64,000 nt of DNA from Lysobacter sp. CFH 32150 (GCF_022758295.1 NZ_JALDWJ010000001.1:124001-188000); one strand, 5' to 3'. Shown: positions 18,231 to 27,905, numbered from the stretch's first letter. A program made the numbers and translations. The notes: generated from the sequence alone by a model not told the origin.

Positions 18231-19382
18231 TCAGCGCTTGCTTGCAGCAGGCTTGTTGGATGCGGGCACCGCGGCAGCGACCGGCTTCGCGCCTGCCTTG
18301 CCGAGCACCTGCACCACGCTGCCGTCGCGCAACGCCGTCTTGCCAGCGATCACGACCTGCTCGCCTTCTTTCACGCCACTGCGGACTTCCGCCCATTCGC
18401 CATCGAGATAACCGAGCTTGACCGGCACGCGCGTGGTCTTGTCGCCACGCACGACGAACACCGCGGGGTCGCCTTCGTCTTCCAGTAGTGCGACACGCGG
18501 GATCACCAGTGCATCGGCGCGCTGGTCGTAATCGATGCGGATGCGGCCGAACATGCCCGGCTGCAACACGCCACCGCCTTCGAACGAGCAGATCACGCGG
18601 AAGGTGCCGCTACCCGAATCCACCACCGGCGCGATGCGATCGACGGTGCCGGTGAAGGGTTTGCCCGGCAGCGCATCCACGCTGAGTTGCACCGGCTGCC
18701 CAGCCCTCAGCGTGGCGAGTTCGCGCTCCGGAACATTGAGCACGGCTTCAAGGCGCGAGACGTCGACGATGCGGATGATCGGTGAATTGATCTGCACGAA
18801 ATTGCCTGTCTTGATCGAACGCGAGGCGACCACGCCGGAAATCGGTGCGACCACGTTTGCGTACGACAGCTCGAGGTTCGCGAGGCGATTGGCGGCGCGC
18901 GCGTTTTCCAGGTCGTAACGGATGCGGTCGTTGTCGCTGGCGCTGATCAGCTTCTGCTCGGCGAGTTGGCGCGAACGGGCGAATTCGTTTTCGAGCTTGC
19001 GCATCTGCGCATTGGTCTGTGCTGCCTGCAGCGCAGCGCGCGAGGAGTCGAGGCGCACCAGCACCTGGCCGGCGCGAACCAGCTGGCCTTCCTCAACCAG
19101 CACGCTCAACGCGACGCCGGAGGTCTTGGCGACCACCTGCGATTCGCCACGCGCCTCCAGCGGCGCGGTGCCCGTGTAGCTGGCCGCGATCGGGCGCCGC
19201 GAGGCTTTGGCGACCTCGACCGGCACCGCCTCCGGGCCTTTCTTTTCGTCTTTGGTCTTGGCTGCGGCCTCGCCGTTACCGCCCTTGCAGGCGGTCAGCG
19301 CGAGCATGCCAGGCAGCAGCAGGCAGGTCAGGACCAGGCTGGTCCAGTGCGGGGTGGCGCGGCGGGGGGCGTGATGAAGCAT
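18231..19382 (-). CDS. RND efflux periplasmic adaptor (membrane fusion protein), lipoprotein
   Basis: 383 residues. A lipoprotein signal ends LALTAC, giving an acylated cysteine near residue 32. It then shows the adaptor plan: beta-barrel/lipoyl half (ARGESQVVAKTSGVALSVL and VEEGQLVRAGQVLVRLD), a coiled-coil hairpin (about 115-165) and the return lipoyl strand VVAPISGVVASRSIKTG. The ATG at 19382 (MLHHAPRR) was chosen because upstream extension lacks signal-peptide character. It heads the adaptor-RND-RND operon. Confidence 0.95.
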   Translation of the reverse strand: MLHHAPRRATPHWTSLVLTCLLLPGMLALTACKGGNGEAAAKTKDEKKGPEAVPVEVAKASRRPIAASYTGTAPLEARGESQVVAKTSGVALSVLVEEGQLVRAGQVLVRLDSSRAALQAAQTNAQMRKLENEFARSRQLAEQKLISASDNDRIRYDLENARAANRLANLELSYANVVAPISGVVASRSIKTGNFVQINSPIIRIVDVSRLEAVLNVPERELATLRAGQPVQLSVDALPGKPFTGTVDRIAPVVDSGSGTFRVICSFEGGGVLQPGMFGRIRIDYDQRADALVIPRVALLEDEGDPAVFVVRGDKTTRVPVKLGYLDGEWAEVRSGVKEGEQVVIAGKTALRDGSVVQVLGKAGAKPVAAAVPASNKPAASKR

Positions 19383-19702
19383 GCGATCGGTCCCTGATGG
19401 GCAGACTGTGATGGGGGGCGGCTGGATGGAGGTGTATGCCGGTGTTGTAGCTATGTATATCACCAGCCTTCACGCCGGCCATGCGCCGAAGGTCATGGTG
19501 TCTTTTTGGAGTACCCCTTCTGGGATACCGGAACAGGCGCTTGCGTTGCACGACGTATGCGTGACAACCGCCGGGTCGTGCGACTTCGCGTCGCATGCGT
19601 TAACAGGCCCGCACCGCTGCGGCTATACTGCCGGGCTTGTGCGTCGCCACCGTTGCGATGCCTCTTCACGACCTTTCAGCCTTCCAGATTGCGGATACCT
19701 AC
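19383..19702. promoter_or_regulatory. Divergent regulatory region, efflux operon / cytochrome pair
   Basis: 320 bases with no gene I can support. A sigma70-like promoter facing right is visible: TTAACA at 19600-19605 and TATACT at 19624-19629 with an 18-base spacer, which would start transcription about 65 bases before the first cytochrome gene. On the minus side an AT-richer stretch (19440-19470) lies in front of the adaptor gene but has no clear consensus boxes. Confidence 0.5.
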
Positions 19703-20038
19703 ATGACGCGACCGCTGCCGATCGCTGCCAGCCTGGTGCTGGCGTTCCTGCCGCTTCTTGCGGCTGCACAACAACCGGCCGCGACCGCCGGCAACGCCAC
19801 CAAGGGCAAGCAACTCACCTTCACCTGCCAGGGCTGCCACGGCATCCCCGGTTACAAGAACGCATACCCGAACTACCACGTGCCACGTATCGCCGGGCAG
19901 TCACCTCAATACCTGGTGAATGCGTTGACCGAATACAAGCAGGGCAAGCGCAAGCACCCCACCATGCAGGCGCAGGCCGAGAGTTTCTCGGACCAGGACA
20001 TCGCCGACATCGCCGCCTTCCTGTCGAACCCGAAGTGA
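19703..20038 (+). CDS. Class I c-type cytochrome, soluble periplasmic
   Basis: 111 residues. A Sec signal peptide (MTRPLPIAASLVLAFLPLLAAAQ) is followed by one heme site CQGCH and a distal MQAQAESFSDQDIADIAAFLS helix with the methionine ligand, as in cytochrome c4/c5-like proteins. It is a single-domain relative of cytochrome c4. It ends 11 bases before a second cytochrome gene, so the pair is probably one operon feeding a terminal oxidase or another reductase not present here. Confidence 0.93.
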   Translation: MTRPLPIAASLVLAFLPLLAAAQQPAATAGNATKGKQLTFTCQGCHGIPGYKNAYPNYHVPRIAGQSPQYLVNALTEYKQGKRKHPTMQAQAESFSDQDIADIAAFLSNPK

Positions 20039-20049
20039 GCAGACCGACC

Positions 20050-20499
20050 ATGACGAAGCACTCCATCGCCATCGCCCCTGCTCTCTTGGCGCTTGCCTGC
20101 GCACTCGTCCTCGCCGCCTGCGGCAAGTCCGAGGAAGGCCATGCCGGCGAAGCCGAAGCGCACGAAGCCACCGCGTCCTCCTCAGCCGGCCTCCCGAGTG
20201 GGGACCTCGAGGCCGGAAAGAAGCTGGCATCGACCAAGAACGCCGAAACCGGCCAGGCCTGCGTCGACTGCCACGGCGCCGACGGCAACAAGCCGATCGA
20301 TCCGACCTATCCGAAGCTCGGCGGCCAGTACGCTTCCTACCTTGAGCATGCGCTGCAGGCCTACCGCAAGGGCGACCGCGAGAATGCGCTGATGGCTGGC
20401 CAGGCGAAGACGCTGACCGACCAGCAGATCGCAGACCTTGGCGCCTATTTCAGTGCAGCACCGAGCGAGTTGCGCGACTTGCACGGTTCGCACGACTGA
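20050..20499 (+). CDS. Class I c-type cytochrome, lipoprotein form
   Basis: 149 residues. A lipobox (LVLAAC, Cys about 24) anchors it to a membrane. A Glu/Ala/His-rich linker (28-50) precedes one heme-binding CVDCH, and the methionine ligand lies in ENALMAGQAKTLTDQQIADLGAYF. A long frame that starts far upstream across the intergenic region is a read-through artefact; the ATG at 20050 gives a proper lipoprotein signal. Together with its neighbour it looks like a small periplasmic electron shuttle. Confidence 0.93.
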   Translation: MTKHSIAIAPALLALACALVLAACGKSEEGHAGEAEAHEATASSSAGLPSGDLEAGKKLASTKNAETGQACVDCHGADGNKPIDPTYPKLGGQYASYLEHALQAYRKGDRENALMAGQAKTLTDQQIADLGAYFSAAPSELRDLHGSHD

Positions 20500-20524
20500 T
20501 TCGCCGACAACCACAGCGTTAACG

Positions 20525-20553
20525 AAACGGCCCGCAATGCGGGCCGTTTTTTG
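20525..20553. terminator. Bidirectional terminator
   Basis: Eleven-bp stem AACGGCCCGCA / TGCGGGCCGTT followed by TTTTTT on the plus strand and preceded by AA on the other side, 26 bases after the cytochrome stop and just beyond the end of the convergent gene. Confidence 0.9.
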
Positions 20554-20577
20554 TTCATAAGGGCTGCAGGAGACGAA

Positions 20578-22251
20578 TCACTGCGCCGGCGGTTTCACAC
20601 TGCCATTGTCTTCCTGCAAATGCGGTTTGAACGGAATATCCGGTGGTGGCCTAGCCCGGGCCGGCTGCTCGTTCATGTCCGAGTCGCTGATCCCGCAGCC
20701 GCCGCCGACCTGCAGGATCGAAACCACGCATTCCAGGCGCTTGGATGTGCCTGGAATCGGGATCGACAACTTCTTGATCCCCTTGCGCACCCATTCCTGC
20801 AACAGCGTTTCGCGCGGCACCCAGAAGCGGTCGAACATCGTCGGCCTGTAGTCGTAAGGCGGACGCTTCAGCCAGGTGCCGGCGCGATCAAGGTCCTTGA
20901 TCTCCTGCGTGACCGTGCCCGGCGGTTGTCCGGGGGAAGCAGAGCCCGGAACGTCCGCAAGTCGCGGTGTCCCGTCGGCATTGAACAGGCCAGGTTTTTC
21001 GCCGCTCTTGCCACCCGGCGCCCCGCCGGGACGGTTCCGGGTCGAAGCACCCCAATCGTCGGCCTTGGCAGGCGTCGGCCATGCGCCGGGTTTCGTACTT
21101 GGTGCAGGTCCTGTGCCCGATGCAGTGGCGCTTGGCTGTGTGCCGCTGCTGGCGGCCGGTTTGCCTCCAGCCACTGGTGCCGTCGCGTTCGGGGCGCTTG
21201 CTGCACTACTCGCGGGCCTGGCGGCAGTGCTCGCGCTCGCCGCCGATGCCGCGGCAGTACCCGTCGAAGGCATCGGGATCTCACGCAACTCGGCGTTCGC
21301 AGTCGGCACTTTGATCTCGGGCGCGGCGGCGGTGCGCACTTCGCGCGCGCGCGCCTGGGGCAAGCGCACGGCAACCTCAGGCTCTTCCGGCGCTGCTTGC
21401 GGGGGGCGCGGTTTTACGATTTCCCGCGTTGGCTGCTCTGTCGGTGTGACGACAAGCTGCGGTGCCTCGACCTCGGTCAGTTCCGGCCGCTCGCGCACCT
21501 CGGGGACGGTGATCTCCCGCTGCTGCAGTCTGGGTACGCGTGGTGTCGGCGGTGGCAGGACGAAATCGGTGTCCGGCGCCTGGACTTCAGTCACCTGCAA
21601 TGGCTGCGATGCCGGCGGAGTCGGCGTGGGTGGCTGTAGTTCGGGCCGTTCAGCGGGCGCCGATGGGGCTGGCTCGGGCTGCGGTTCGGCGGCCGCGGTT
21701 TCGGGGACAGTCGCCGGCTCCGGTTGCGGTGGCGCGGCGGCTGCCGCGGCGGCCGGGGCCTGTTCTGGCTGCGGTTCTTCGCCCGCCGGCGCGCCTCCGC
21801 CCTCCTCGTCCGGCGTACCCTCGCCGATGAATTCAACTTGCACGACGTTGTCGCCCTGCGCCTGCGGCGGCATCGCGATGATCCGGATGTAGGCCAGCCA
21901 CAGCAGCATCACCACGAACAAAAAATGCAGCAACGCGCTGAAAAAAATCGCGAACCAGCGTTGCCCGCGATCCTCGCGCACCGGTGGATGCCACTGCTGC
22001 CGCCACAGCGTGGCAAATGCCTGCCAGCGGTTGAGTTGATCCACGCGGCGCGGCGGCGCACTAAGCGGCCGCTGCAGGAAGACGTCGATGAATGCCTGCG
22101 GCAATGCGCCGATCACCGCGCCGACACGGGCTGGCATCGCTTCCAGCCACTGCTGCCAGCCAGGCGGAAGCAGCCCAGGAGTGTCTGGACGGATGGATTT
22201 CAGCCTGCGCCGCTGGCGCAGGACTTCGATCAGATCGGCGGAAGTGAACAT
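20578..22251 (-). CDS. Proline-rich single-pass membrane protein (transmembrane repetitive protein)
   Basis: 557 residues. The layout is a cytoplasmic N-terminus (1-105), one membrane helix (about 108-128, FAIFFSALLHFLFVVMLLWL), a long Pro/Ala/Glu/Gln periplasmic region (145-430) and a conserved-looking C-terminal domain (about 435-520) with DYRPTMFDRFWVPRE and VVSILQVGGGCG. The plan resembles TonB (anchor plus proline-rich spacer), but I see no TonB C-terminal fold or ExbB-contacting histidine helix. Xanthomonads carry a similar gene beside nfuA. Function unknown. Confidence 0.85.
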   Translation of the reverse strand: MFTSADLIEVLRQRRRLKSIRPDTPGLLPPGWQQWLEAMPARVGAVIGALPQAFIDVFLQRPLSAPPRRVDQLNRWQAFATLWRQQWHPPVREDRGQRWFAIFFSALLHFLFVVMLLWLAYIRIIAMPPQAQGDNVVQVEFIGEGTPDEEGGGAPAGEEPQPEQAPAAAAAAAPPQPEPATVPETAAAEPQPEPAPSAPAERPELQPPTPTPPASQPLQVTEVQAPDTDFVLPPPTPRVPRLQQREITVPEVRERPELTEVEAPQLVVTPTEQPTREIVKPRPPQAAPEEPEVAVRLPQARAREVRTAAAPEIKVPTANAELREIPMPSTGTAAASAASASTAARPASSAASAPNATAPVAGGKPAASSGTQPSATASGTGPAPSTKPGAWPTPAKADDWGASTRNRPGGAPGGKSGEKPGLFNADGTPRLADVPGSASPGQPPGTVTQEIKDLDRAGTWLKRPPYDYRPTMFDRFWVPRETLLQEWVRKGIKKLSIPIPGTSKRLECVVSILQVGGGCGISDSDMNEQPARARPPPDIPFKPHLQEDNGSVKPPAQ

Positions 22252-22282
22252 CCGTTAGGAGCCCGCTCGCGCCGCAGCCTGT

Positions 22283-22876
22283 TTACGCAGCGTCGCGCGG
22301 CAGGTAAGGCGCGTCGCCGGTAGCGTGGTCGGTGGCATCGCGTACCGCGGTGACACCCGGCACCCGCGTCAGCAGGGTTTTTTCGATGCCCTGCTTCAGG
22401 GTCACGTCGGCCATGCCGCAACCGTGGCAGCCACCGCCGAAGCGCAACACCACTACGCCGTCCGCCGTCACTTCCTGCACCGACACCAGGCCCTTGTGTT
22501 GGGCGAGCTGTGGATTGATTTCGTGCTCGACCACCCAGCGTACGCGTTCGACCAGCGACGCCGTTTCCGCCGGCGCCTCGCCCTTGATCTTCGGGGCGCG
22601 TATCTGCAGCTGCCCGCCGGTCGCCTTGATTTCGTAGTCGATCTCGGCGCTATCGAGGAACTGCACGCTGGCGGCGTCCACCCACAGGGTGAAACCCTCG
22701 CAATCGATCGCCCATTCATCGCCGTGCAGGTCTCGCGGCTCGGCGAACTCCAGGCGCACGTCGGCGTTCGGCAGCCCGGCGTGCACCGCGGCCAGCCGGA
22801 CACCCATGCCTGGCAAGTCCTCGCGCTCGATCAGCTTGCGGAAATGTGCCTGTGCGGATTCGGAAATGTTGATCAT
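22283..22876 (-). CDS. nfuA: Fe/S biogenesis protein NfuA
   Basis: 197 residues: an N-terminal degenerate A-type carrier domain (1-95) and a C-terminal Nfu domain with the cluster-binding pair in [15 protein letters not shown] (CxxC about 154-157). It carries 4Fe-4S clusters to targets, particularly under oxidative stress or iron limitation. It begins [12 protein letters not shown] as in other NfuA proteins. It lies 31 bases upstream of the proline-rich membrane protein gene on the same strand. Confidence 0.96.
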   Translation of the reverse strand: MINISESAQAHFRKLIEREDLPGMGVRLAAVHAGLPNADVRLEFAEPRDLHGDEWAIDCEGFTLWVDAASVQFLDSAEIDYEIKATGGQLQIRAPKIKGEAPAETASLVERVRWVVEHEINPQLAQHKGLVSVQEVTADGVVVLRFGGGCHGCGMADVTLKQGIEKTLLTRVPGVTAVRDATDHATGDAPYLPRDAA

Positions 22877-22976
22877 GCGGCTATTCTAACGGGCGTTGGA
22901 ATACTGCGCCTCGACGTTCCGACCACGCCCGATGTGATTCGTTCACGCAGCGCACCCGCGCCGCCCGGAGACTGCC

Positions 22977-23318
22977 ATGGCCGACCTGATCCCCCTCGCC
23001 GACACGCACTGCATCCCGTGCCGTGGCAGTGAACACAAGCTCACCGAAGCCCGCATCCGGGAATTACTGCCCCAAGTGCCGGGCTGGGAGCTGGCCGAGA
23101 ACGGCCACGCCCTGACCAGGACCTTCGAGTTCAAGAACTACTACCGCACCATGGCCTTCGTGAACGCACTCGCTTACATGGCCCATCGCGAAGACCATCA
23201 CCCCGACCTCGGCGTGCATTACAACCGCTGCGTGGTCCGTTACTCGACCCACGATGTCGGCGGATTGAGCGAGAACGACTTTATTTGCGCGGCGAAGGCG
23301 GAAGCGTTGGCTGGATGA
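22977..23318 (+). CDS. phhB: Pterin-4-alpha-carbinolamine dehydratase
   Basis: 113 residues matching the PCD/DCoH family. The [33 protein letters not shown] core (71-104) holds the three histidines that bind and dehydrate 4a-hydroxytetrahydropterin. It recycles the pterin cofactor of phenylalanine hydroxylase (phhA not in the window). A palindromic repeat follows nine bases downstream. Note: the core is described by position, not quoted as a motif longer than needed: HREDHH at 71-76 is the diagnostic part. Confidence 0.95.
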   Translation: MADLIPLADTHCIPCRGSEHKLTEARIRELLPQVPGWELAENGHALTRTFEFKNYYRTMAFVNALAYMAHREDHHPDLGVHYNRCVVRYSTHDVGGLSENDFICAAKAEALAG

Positions 23319-23326
23319 CGGCCTTC

Positions 23327-23402
23327 TTTGTGGGAGCGTTTGTGGGAGCGACGCAGGTCGCAATTCGACAATCACTGTCGCGACTTACGTCGCTCCCACA
23401 AC
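23327..23402 (+). repeat. TTGTGGGAGCGAC palindromic repeat (REP-like)
   Basis: A partial unit TTTGTGGGAGCG (23327-23338) is followed by a hairpin whose left arm TTTGTGGGAGCGACG (from 23339) pairs with CGTCGCTCCCACAA (ending 23402). It fills the gap between convergent phhB and rluC. Similar GTGGGAGCG palindromes are common in Lysobacter and Pseudomonas genomes (recalled, not searched). It may also act as a bidirectional terminator or mRNA stabiliser. Confidence 0.75.
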
Positions 23403-23408
23403 CAATGG

Positions 23409-24371
23409 TCACGCCAATCGATCGAGCACGTCGATCAACTCACTCGCCAGCGGCGCATTCAACAGATATGGCGCCTTGCCCCCGTCGAGTGCGAATTCGA
23501 GTGTCGAGGCATGCAGGAACAGCCGCTTCAATCCGACCTGCTCCCGCAACCGCTTATTGACCTCGGAGTCACCGTATTTGTCGTCGCCTGCGATCGAATG
23601 GCCGATGTGCTGCGCATGCACGCGAATCTGGTGCGTACGCCCGGTTTCGATCCGTACTTCGCAATACGAATGCCCGCCGCGGCGTTCCAGCACCTTGAAG
23701 TGACTCAATGACTCCTTGCCCGCAGCATTGACCTGCACATGGCGCTCGCCGCCCTGGCGCAGGCCGATGTGCAGCGGCGCGTCGACGCTCATCACGCCGT
23801 CTGGCATGCGTCCAACCAGCAATGCGAGATAACGCTTGGCGATACCGCCGTCTTCGCGCATCAGCGCCTGCAACTCGGTCAGCGCCGAGCGCTTCTTGGC
23901 CACGATCAGCAATCCGGACGTATCGCGGTCGAGGCGGTGGACCAGTTCCAGCGATTCCTTCGGGCGGAGTGCACGCAAGGTCTCGATTGCACCGAACGAG
24001 ATGCCGCTGCCGCCGTGGCTGGCGACGCCGGACGGCTTGTTCAGCGCCAACAGGCGCGCATCCTCGTACACGATGGCGGCGTCCAGCGCGTCCATGAAGC
24101 CCTGGGGCGGCGTGCCCTTGTCGCTGGCTTCGGGGAGACGGATCGGCGGAATCCGCACCTCATCGCCGGCTTCGAGCCTGCGCTCGGCCTTCACTCGGCC
24201 ACCGTTGACCCGGACCTGCCCGGATCGCAACAGCTTGTAGACCAGGCTGCGCGGTGCCCCTTTCAGGTATCCCAGCAGGAAGTTGTCGATGCGCTGTCCA
24301 TCGCGGTCCTCTGCCACCCGCACGGTGCGCGCGGCGGTAGGTGGACGCTCTGACGAGTCTGAATGGGTCAT
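23409..24371 (-). CDS. rluC: 23S rRNA pseudouridine synthase RluC
   Basis: 320 residues. An S4 RNA-binding domain (about 28-85, RIDNFLLGYLKGAPRSLVYK) precedes the RluA-type catalytic domain with HRLDRDTSG (145-153; Asp148 catalytic) and RTHQIRVHAQHIGHSIAGD. It makes pseudouridines at 955, 2504 and 2580 (E. coli numbering) of 23S rRNA. The ATG at 24371 gives the family length; a longer frame overlapping the rne leader is a shadow. Divergent rluC/rne order is shared with E. coli. Confidence 0.96.
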   Translation of the reverse strand: MTHSDSSERPPTAARTVRVAEDRDGQRIDNFLLGYLKGAPRSLVYKLLRSGQVRVNGGRVKAERRLEAGDEVRIPPIRLPEASDKGTPPQGFMDALDAAIVYEDARLLALNKPSGVASHGGSGISFGAIETLRALRPKESLELVHRLDRDTSGLLIVAKKRSALTELQALMREDGGIAKRYLALLVGRMPDGVMSVDAPLHIGLRQGGERHVQVNAAGKESLSHFKVLERRGGHSYCEVRIETGRTHQIRVHAQHIGHSIAGDDKYGDSEVNKRLREQVGLKRLFLHASTLEFALDGGKAPYLLNAPLASELIDVLDRLA

Positions 24372-24770
24372 TCCGGGGCCTGTTCTGCTACACTCGCGAT
24401 GCGAGGTAAGGGTTTGATTTCGCAGGGAGTTGGATAGAAGGGCCGAAAGCCCGCCTCCCCCGCGATTCCGGACGTAGTGCGCGACCACCGCCCCCGGGGC
24501 GGCCATGTTAGCGGCTTGTTGGCACTCCCGAACTTCGCTCGATGTGTCAGACATCGACGCTGAACACGACCCGAGCGTCGCGCCAACAAGTGCGACGCCG
24601 GCCCCGCAACAAGGTAACAAATGATTGAAGCGCTCCCGCGGCCTGCCGTGGTGTCGTAGCGCTGGAAACTTGGAGCTGCACAGGCGCGGTCCACGCGCCG
24701 TACGGCTTGGTGTATCCAGAGGCGAAACGCCCACGGCGTTCCGCGTGCGAGAGCGCGCGAGGAACGCACA
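24372..24770 (+). promoter_or_regulatory. rne promoter and long structured 5' leader
   Basis: 399 bases without a gene between divergent rluC and rne. An extended -10 TGCTACACT (24386-24394) would start an mRNA with a leader of about 370 bases, near the E. coli rne leader length. Within it CTTGTTGGC (24515-24523) pairs with GCCAACAAG (24582-24590), enclosing a second hairpin TCGATGT / ACATCGA (24539-24557). In E. coli RNase E cleaves such a leader to control its own level; the same is inferred here. Confidence 0.6.
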
Positions 24771-27700
24771 ATGAAACGCATGCTGATCAACGCGACGCAG
24801 GCAGAGGAGCTGCGCGTCGCCACCGTAGACGGCCAGACCCTGTACGACATCGACATCGAACAACCGTCCAAAGAACAAAAGAAGTCCAACATCTACAAGG
24901 GCCGCATCACCCGGCTCGAGCCTTCCCTCGAAGCGGCCTTCGTCGAATACGGCGGCGAGCGCCACGGCTTCCTGCCGCTGAAGGAAATCTCCCGCGACTA
25001 CTTCCAGGCCGGCGTCGACCATAACAAGGCGTCGCTGCGCGAACTGCTGCGTGAAGGCCAGGAAATCGTCGTCCAGGTCGACAAGGAAGAACGCGGCAAC
25101 AAGGGCGCCGCCCTGACCACGTTCATCTCATTGGCCGGCCGCTACATGGTGCTGATGCCAAACTCGCCCACCGCCGGCGGCGTCTCGCGCCGGATCGAGG
25201 GCGACGACCGCGCCGCGCTGAAGGAAGCGATGGACAAGCTGGCCATCCCCGACGACATGGGGGTGATCATCCGCACTGCCGGCGTCGGCCGCGATGCCGA
25301 AGAACTGCAGTGGGACCTCGACTACCTCCTGCAGGTGTGGAAGGCGATCGCCGAAGCCGCACTGACCAAGCCGGCGCCGTTCCTGATCTACCAGGAGTCG
25401 CGCCTGATCATCCGTGCCCTGCGTGATTACATGCGTGGTGACATCGGCGAGATCCTCGTCGACACGCCGGAGATGTACGAGGAAGCCCGCGAGTTCGTGC
25501 AACAGGTGATGCCGCACAACCTGCGCAAGCTCAAGCACTACACCGACGACACGCCGCTGTTCAATCGCTTCCAGATCGAGTCGCAGATCGAAGGTGCGTA
25601 CGAGCGCACCGTGCGCCTGCCCTCCGGCGGCGCGCTGGTGATCGACCAGACCGAGGCGCTGACCGCGATCGACGTCAACTCGGCGCGTGCCACCAAGGGC
25701 GGCGACATCGAGGAAACCGCGTTCCACACCAACATGGAAGCAGCCGAGGAAGTCGCACGCCAGCTGCGCCTGCGCGACCTCGGCGGCCTGGTGGTGATCG
25801 ACTTCATCGACATGGGCTCGAACAAGCATCAGCGCGATGTCGAGAACAAGCTGCAGAACGCGTTGAAGTACGACCGCGCGCGCGTGCAGATCGGACGCAT
25901 CTCGCGCTTCGGCCTGCTCGAGATGTCGCGCCAGCGTCTACGCCCGTCGCTGGGCGAAGCCAGCCAGCTGGTCTGCCCGCGTTGCGACGGCCACGGCCGC
26001 ATGCGCAGCGTCGAGTCACTGTCGTTGTCGATCCTGCGCGTCGCCGAAGAGCATGCGATGAAGGAGAACACCGGACAGGTATTGGTGCAGGCGCCGACCG
26101 AGATCGCCAACTACCTGTTGAACGAGAAGCGCCGCGCACTGGGCGAGATCGAACAGCGCCACGACGCGCCGATCGTGATCGTCGCCGACGACCAGCTGGA
26201 AACGCCGCATTACGAAGTGACGCGCATCCGCGAGAACGAACTTGGCGAAGAAACCAGCAAGCCCAGCTACCAGCGCGGCACCCCGCGCAAGCTGGTCACG
26301 CATGCGCTGACCAAGGCCCACCTCAACATCCCGACGCTGCCGGCGGTGACCAACGTCAAGCCGGCGCAGCCAGCGCCGATCCGCGAGGTGCGCGAGGAAA
26401 TGCCGATGGCAGCTCCTGCGCCAGTCGCACTCGCCCCCGCGCCGAAGCTCGGTCTGTTCGGACGCATCGCGCAGTTCCTGCGTGGCGACCAGCCGGTTGT
26501 TGTTGCCAGCGTGCCGGCCTCGCGCGCTCAGGATGAGCGTGGGCGTCGCGATGAGCGTCGCCGCGACGCCCGTGACAACCGTAGCGGCCGCCCGCAGCAA
26601 GGGCGTGATCAACGCCGCGACGAGCAGCGCCGCAACCAACCGCAGCAACAGCAGCCGCAGCAACAGAAACAACGCGCCGAGCAGCCCCAGAAGCAGCAAC
26701 AGCCGCAACAGCAGCAACAGCCGAAGCAGGAACAGCAGGCTAAGCAGAAGCAGAAGCCGCAGCAGGACGCCGGACGTCAGCAGCAGGCACCGCGCCCGCC
26801 GCGTGAGCAGGTGGTGCAGGAAGCCAAGCCGCAGGCTGCCGTCGCCGAAGCGATCAAGCTGATCAGCCCGGCAGTCGAAGCTGCAGCTGCAGTGCCGACG
26901 CTGACTGTCGCCGATGCCAGCATTGAGGCGATCCAGCCCGATGGCGCCGGCACCCCAACGACCGAAGCTGCGGCTGAAGCCGCTGGCGAAGGCGGCCGTC
27001 GTCGCCGTGGCCGTCGCGGTGGTCGCCGTCGCCGTCGTGGTGGTGGTGAAGCTGGCGCTGCTGCAGAAGGCGTCGCACAGGATCACGACGACGTTATCGA
27101 AGATGGTGACGTCAGCGCCGCCCATCGCTCGCAGCCGGAATTCGACTTCGACGACGAGGAGCCGATCGTTACCAACGCGTCGACTGTTGCGCCGGCAAGC
27201 GTGGAAGTCGTAGCGCCGGTTCGCCAAGAACCTGCCCGCTCCGAGTCGGCACACTTCGAAGCCGCGCCTGCCCCGACCGTTGCACCGACCAGTGCGGAAG
27301 TCATGGCGCCGGTCGGCCCTGAACCCGTCCGCGCCGAGTCGGCACACTTCGAAGGTGCGCCTGCGCCGAACGTGCCTGCTGTACCGGTCGCGACGACCCC
27401 GGCTGATATCGCCGCGTCTGCTGCCGTCGAAGTGCCTGCCGAACCTGTTGCGGCAACTCCGGCGGATGTCGCAGCGACGGTTGCAGCCGAAGCACCTGCC
27501 GCTGAACCCGCCGCTGGGGCGCCTGAGGTCGCCGCGAGCGCGCCCGAACGCAAAGCTGTCGAAGCACCTGCCCCGATTGCAGCCGCGCCCGAACCCGTCC
27601 CGGCACCGCCCGCTTATTACGAACGGCCGGTAGTGACTTCGCTTGCCGACAGCATCGCTTGGGCAATCGCCACCACTTCGGCCGAGCCGGCAGTGAAAAC

Positions 27701-27878
27701 GCCGGAGCCTCAATCCGAGGCGGTGATGCCGATCGACGTAAGCGACGACGACACCGCCACGCCGGGCTTATTCGACGCGCTGCCGGCGACTGAAACCTCT
27801 CCGGCCGAAGTCGCCGCCAAGAACGTCGTCAAGAAATCAAACGACGACAGCCAGGACGACACCAAACGCAGCGCATAA
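24771..27878 (+). CDS. rne: Ribonuclease E
   Basis: 1035 residues. The catalytic half (1-510) contains the S1 domain (35-125), the DNase-I-like site with Asp301 and Asp344 (E. coli D303/D346) and the zinc link CPRC at 402-405. The rest is disordered scaffold: a Gln-rich tract (about 620-670), an Arg-rich RNA-binding block near 740-770 ([18 protein letters not shown]) and an Ala/Pro/Glu tail with an internal duplication of about 33 residues around ESAHFE (nucleotides 27180-27370). It opens [17 protein letters not shown] with GAGGAA upstream. It initiates mRNA decay and rRNA/tRNA maturation. Confidence 0.98.
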   Translation: MKRMLINATQAEELRVATVDGQTLYDIDIEQPSKEQKKSNIYKGRITRLEPSLEAAFVEYGGERHGFLPLKEISRDYFQAGVDHNKASLRELLREGQEIVVQVDKEERGNKGAALTTFISLAGRYMVLMPNSPTAGGVSRRIEGDDRAALKEAMDKLAIPDDMGVIIRTAGVGRDAEELQWDLDYLLQVWKAIAEAALTKPAPFLIYQESRLIIRALRDYMRGDIGEILVDTPEMYEEAREFVQQVMPHNLRKLKHYTDDTPLFNRFQIESQIEGAYERTVRLPSGGALVIDQTEALTAIDVNSARATKGGDIEETAFHTNMEAAEEVARQLRLRDLGGLVVIDFIDMGSNKHQRDVENKLQNALKYDRARVQIGRISRFGLLEMSRQRLRPSLGEASQLVCPRCDGHGRMRSVESLSLSILRVAEEHAMKENTGQVLVQAPTEIANYLLNEKRRALGEIEQRHDAPIVIVADDQLETPHYEVTRIRENELGEETSKPSYQRGTPRKLVTHALTKAHLNIPTLPAVTNVKPAQPAPIREVREEMPMAAPAPVALAPAPKLGLFGRIAQFLRGDQPVVVASVPASRAQDERGRRDERRRDARDNRSGRPQQGRDQRRDEQRRNQPQQQQPQQQKQRAEQPQKQQQPQQQQQPKQEQQAKQKQKPQQDAGRQQQAPRPPREQVVQEAKPQAAVAEAIKLISPAVEAAAAVPTLTVADASIEAIQPDGAGTPTTEAAAEAAGEGGRRRRGRRGGRRRRRGGGEAGAAAEGVAQDHDDVIEDGDVSAAHRSQPEFDFDDEEPIVTNASTVAPASVEVVAPVRQEPARSESAHFEAAPAPTVAPTSAEVMAPVGPEPVRAESAHFEGAPAPNVPAVPVATTPADIAASAAVEVPAEPVAATPADVAATVAAEAPAAEPAAGAPEVAASAPERKAVEAPAPIAAAPEPVPAPPAYYERPVVTSLADSIAWAIATTSAEPAVKTPEPQSEAVMPIDVSDDDTATPGLFDALPATETSPAEVAAKNVVKKSNDDSQDDTKRSA

Positions 27879-27905
27879 CGCTGCCCGTCCGACCGCATAC
27901 GCGCT

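Noticed and set aside
24368-25022. rluC frame extended to 25022 across the rne leader and start
   Set aside because: The extension overlaps the rne coding start in antisense and adds 217 non-homologous residues; the ATG at 24371 gives normal RluC length.
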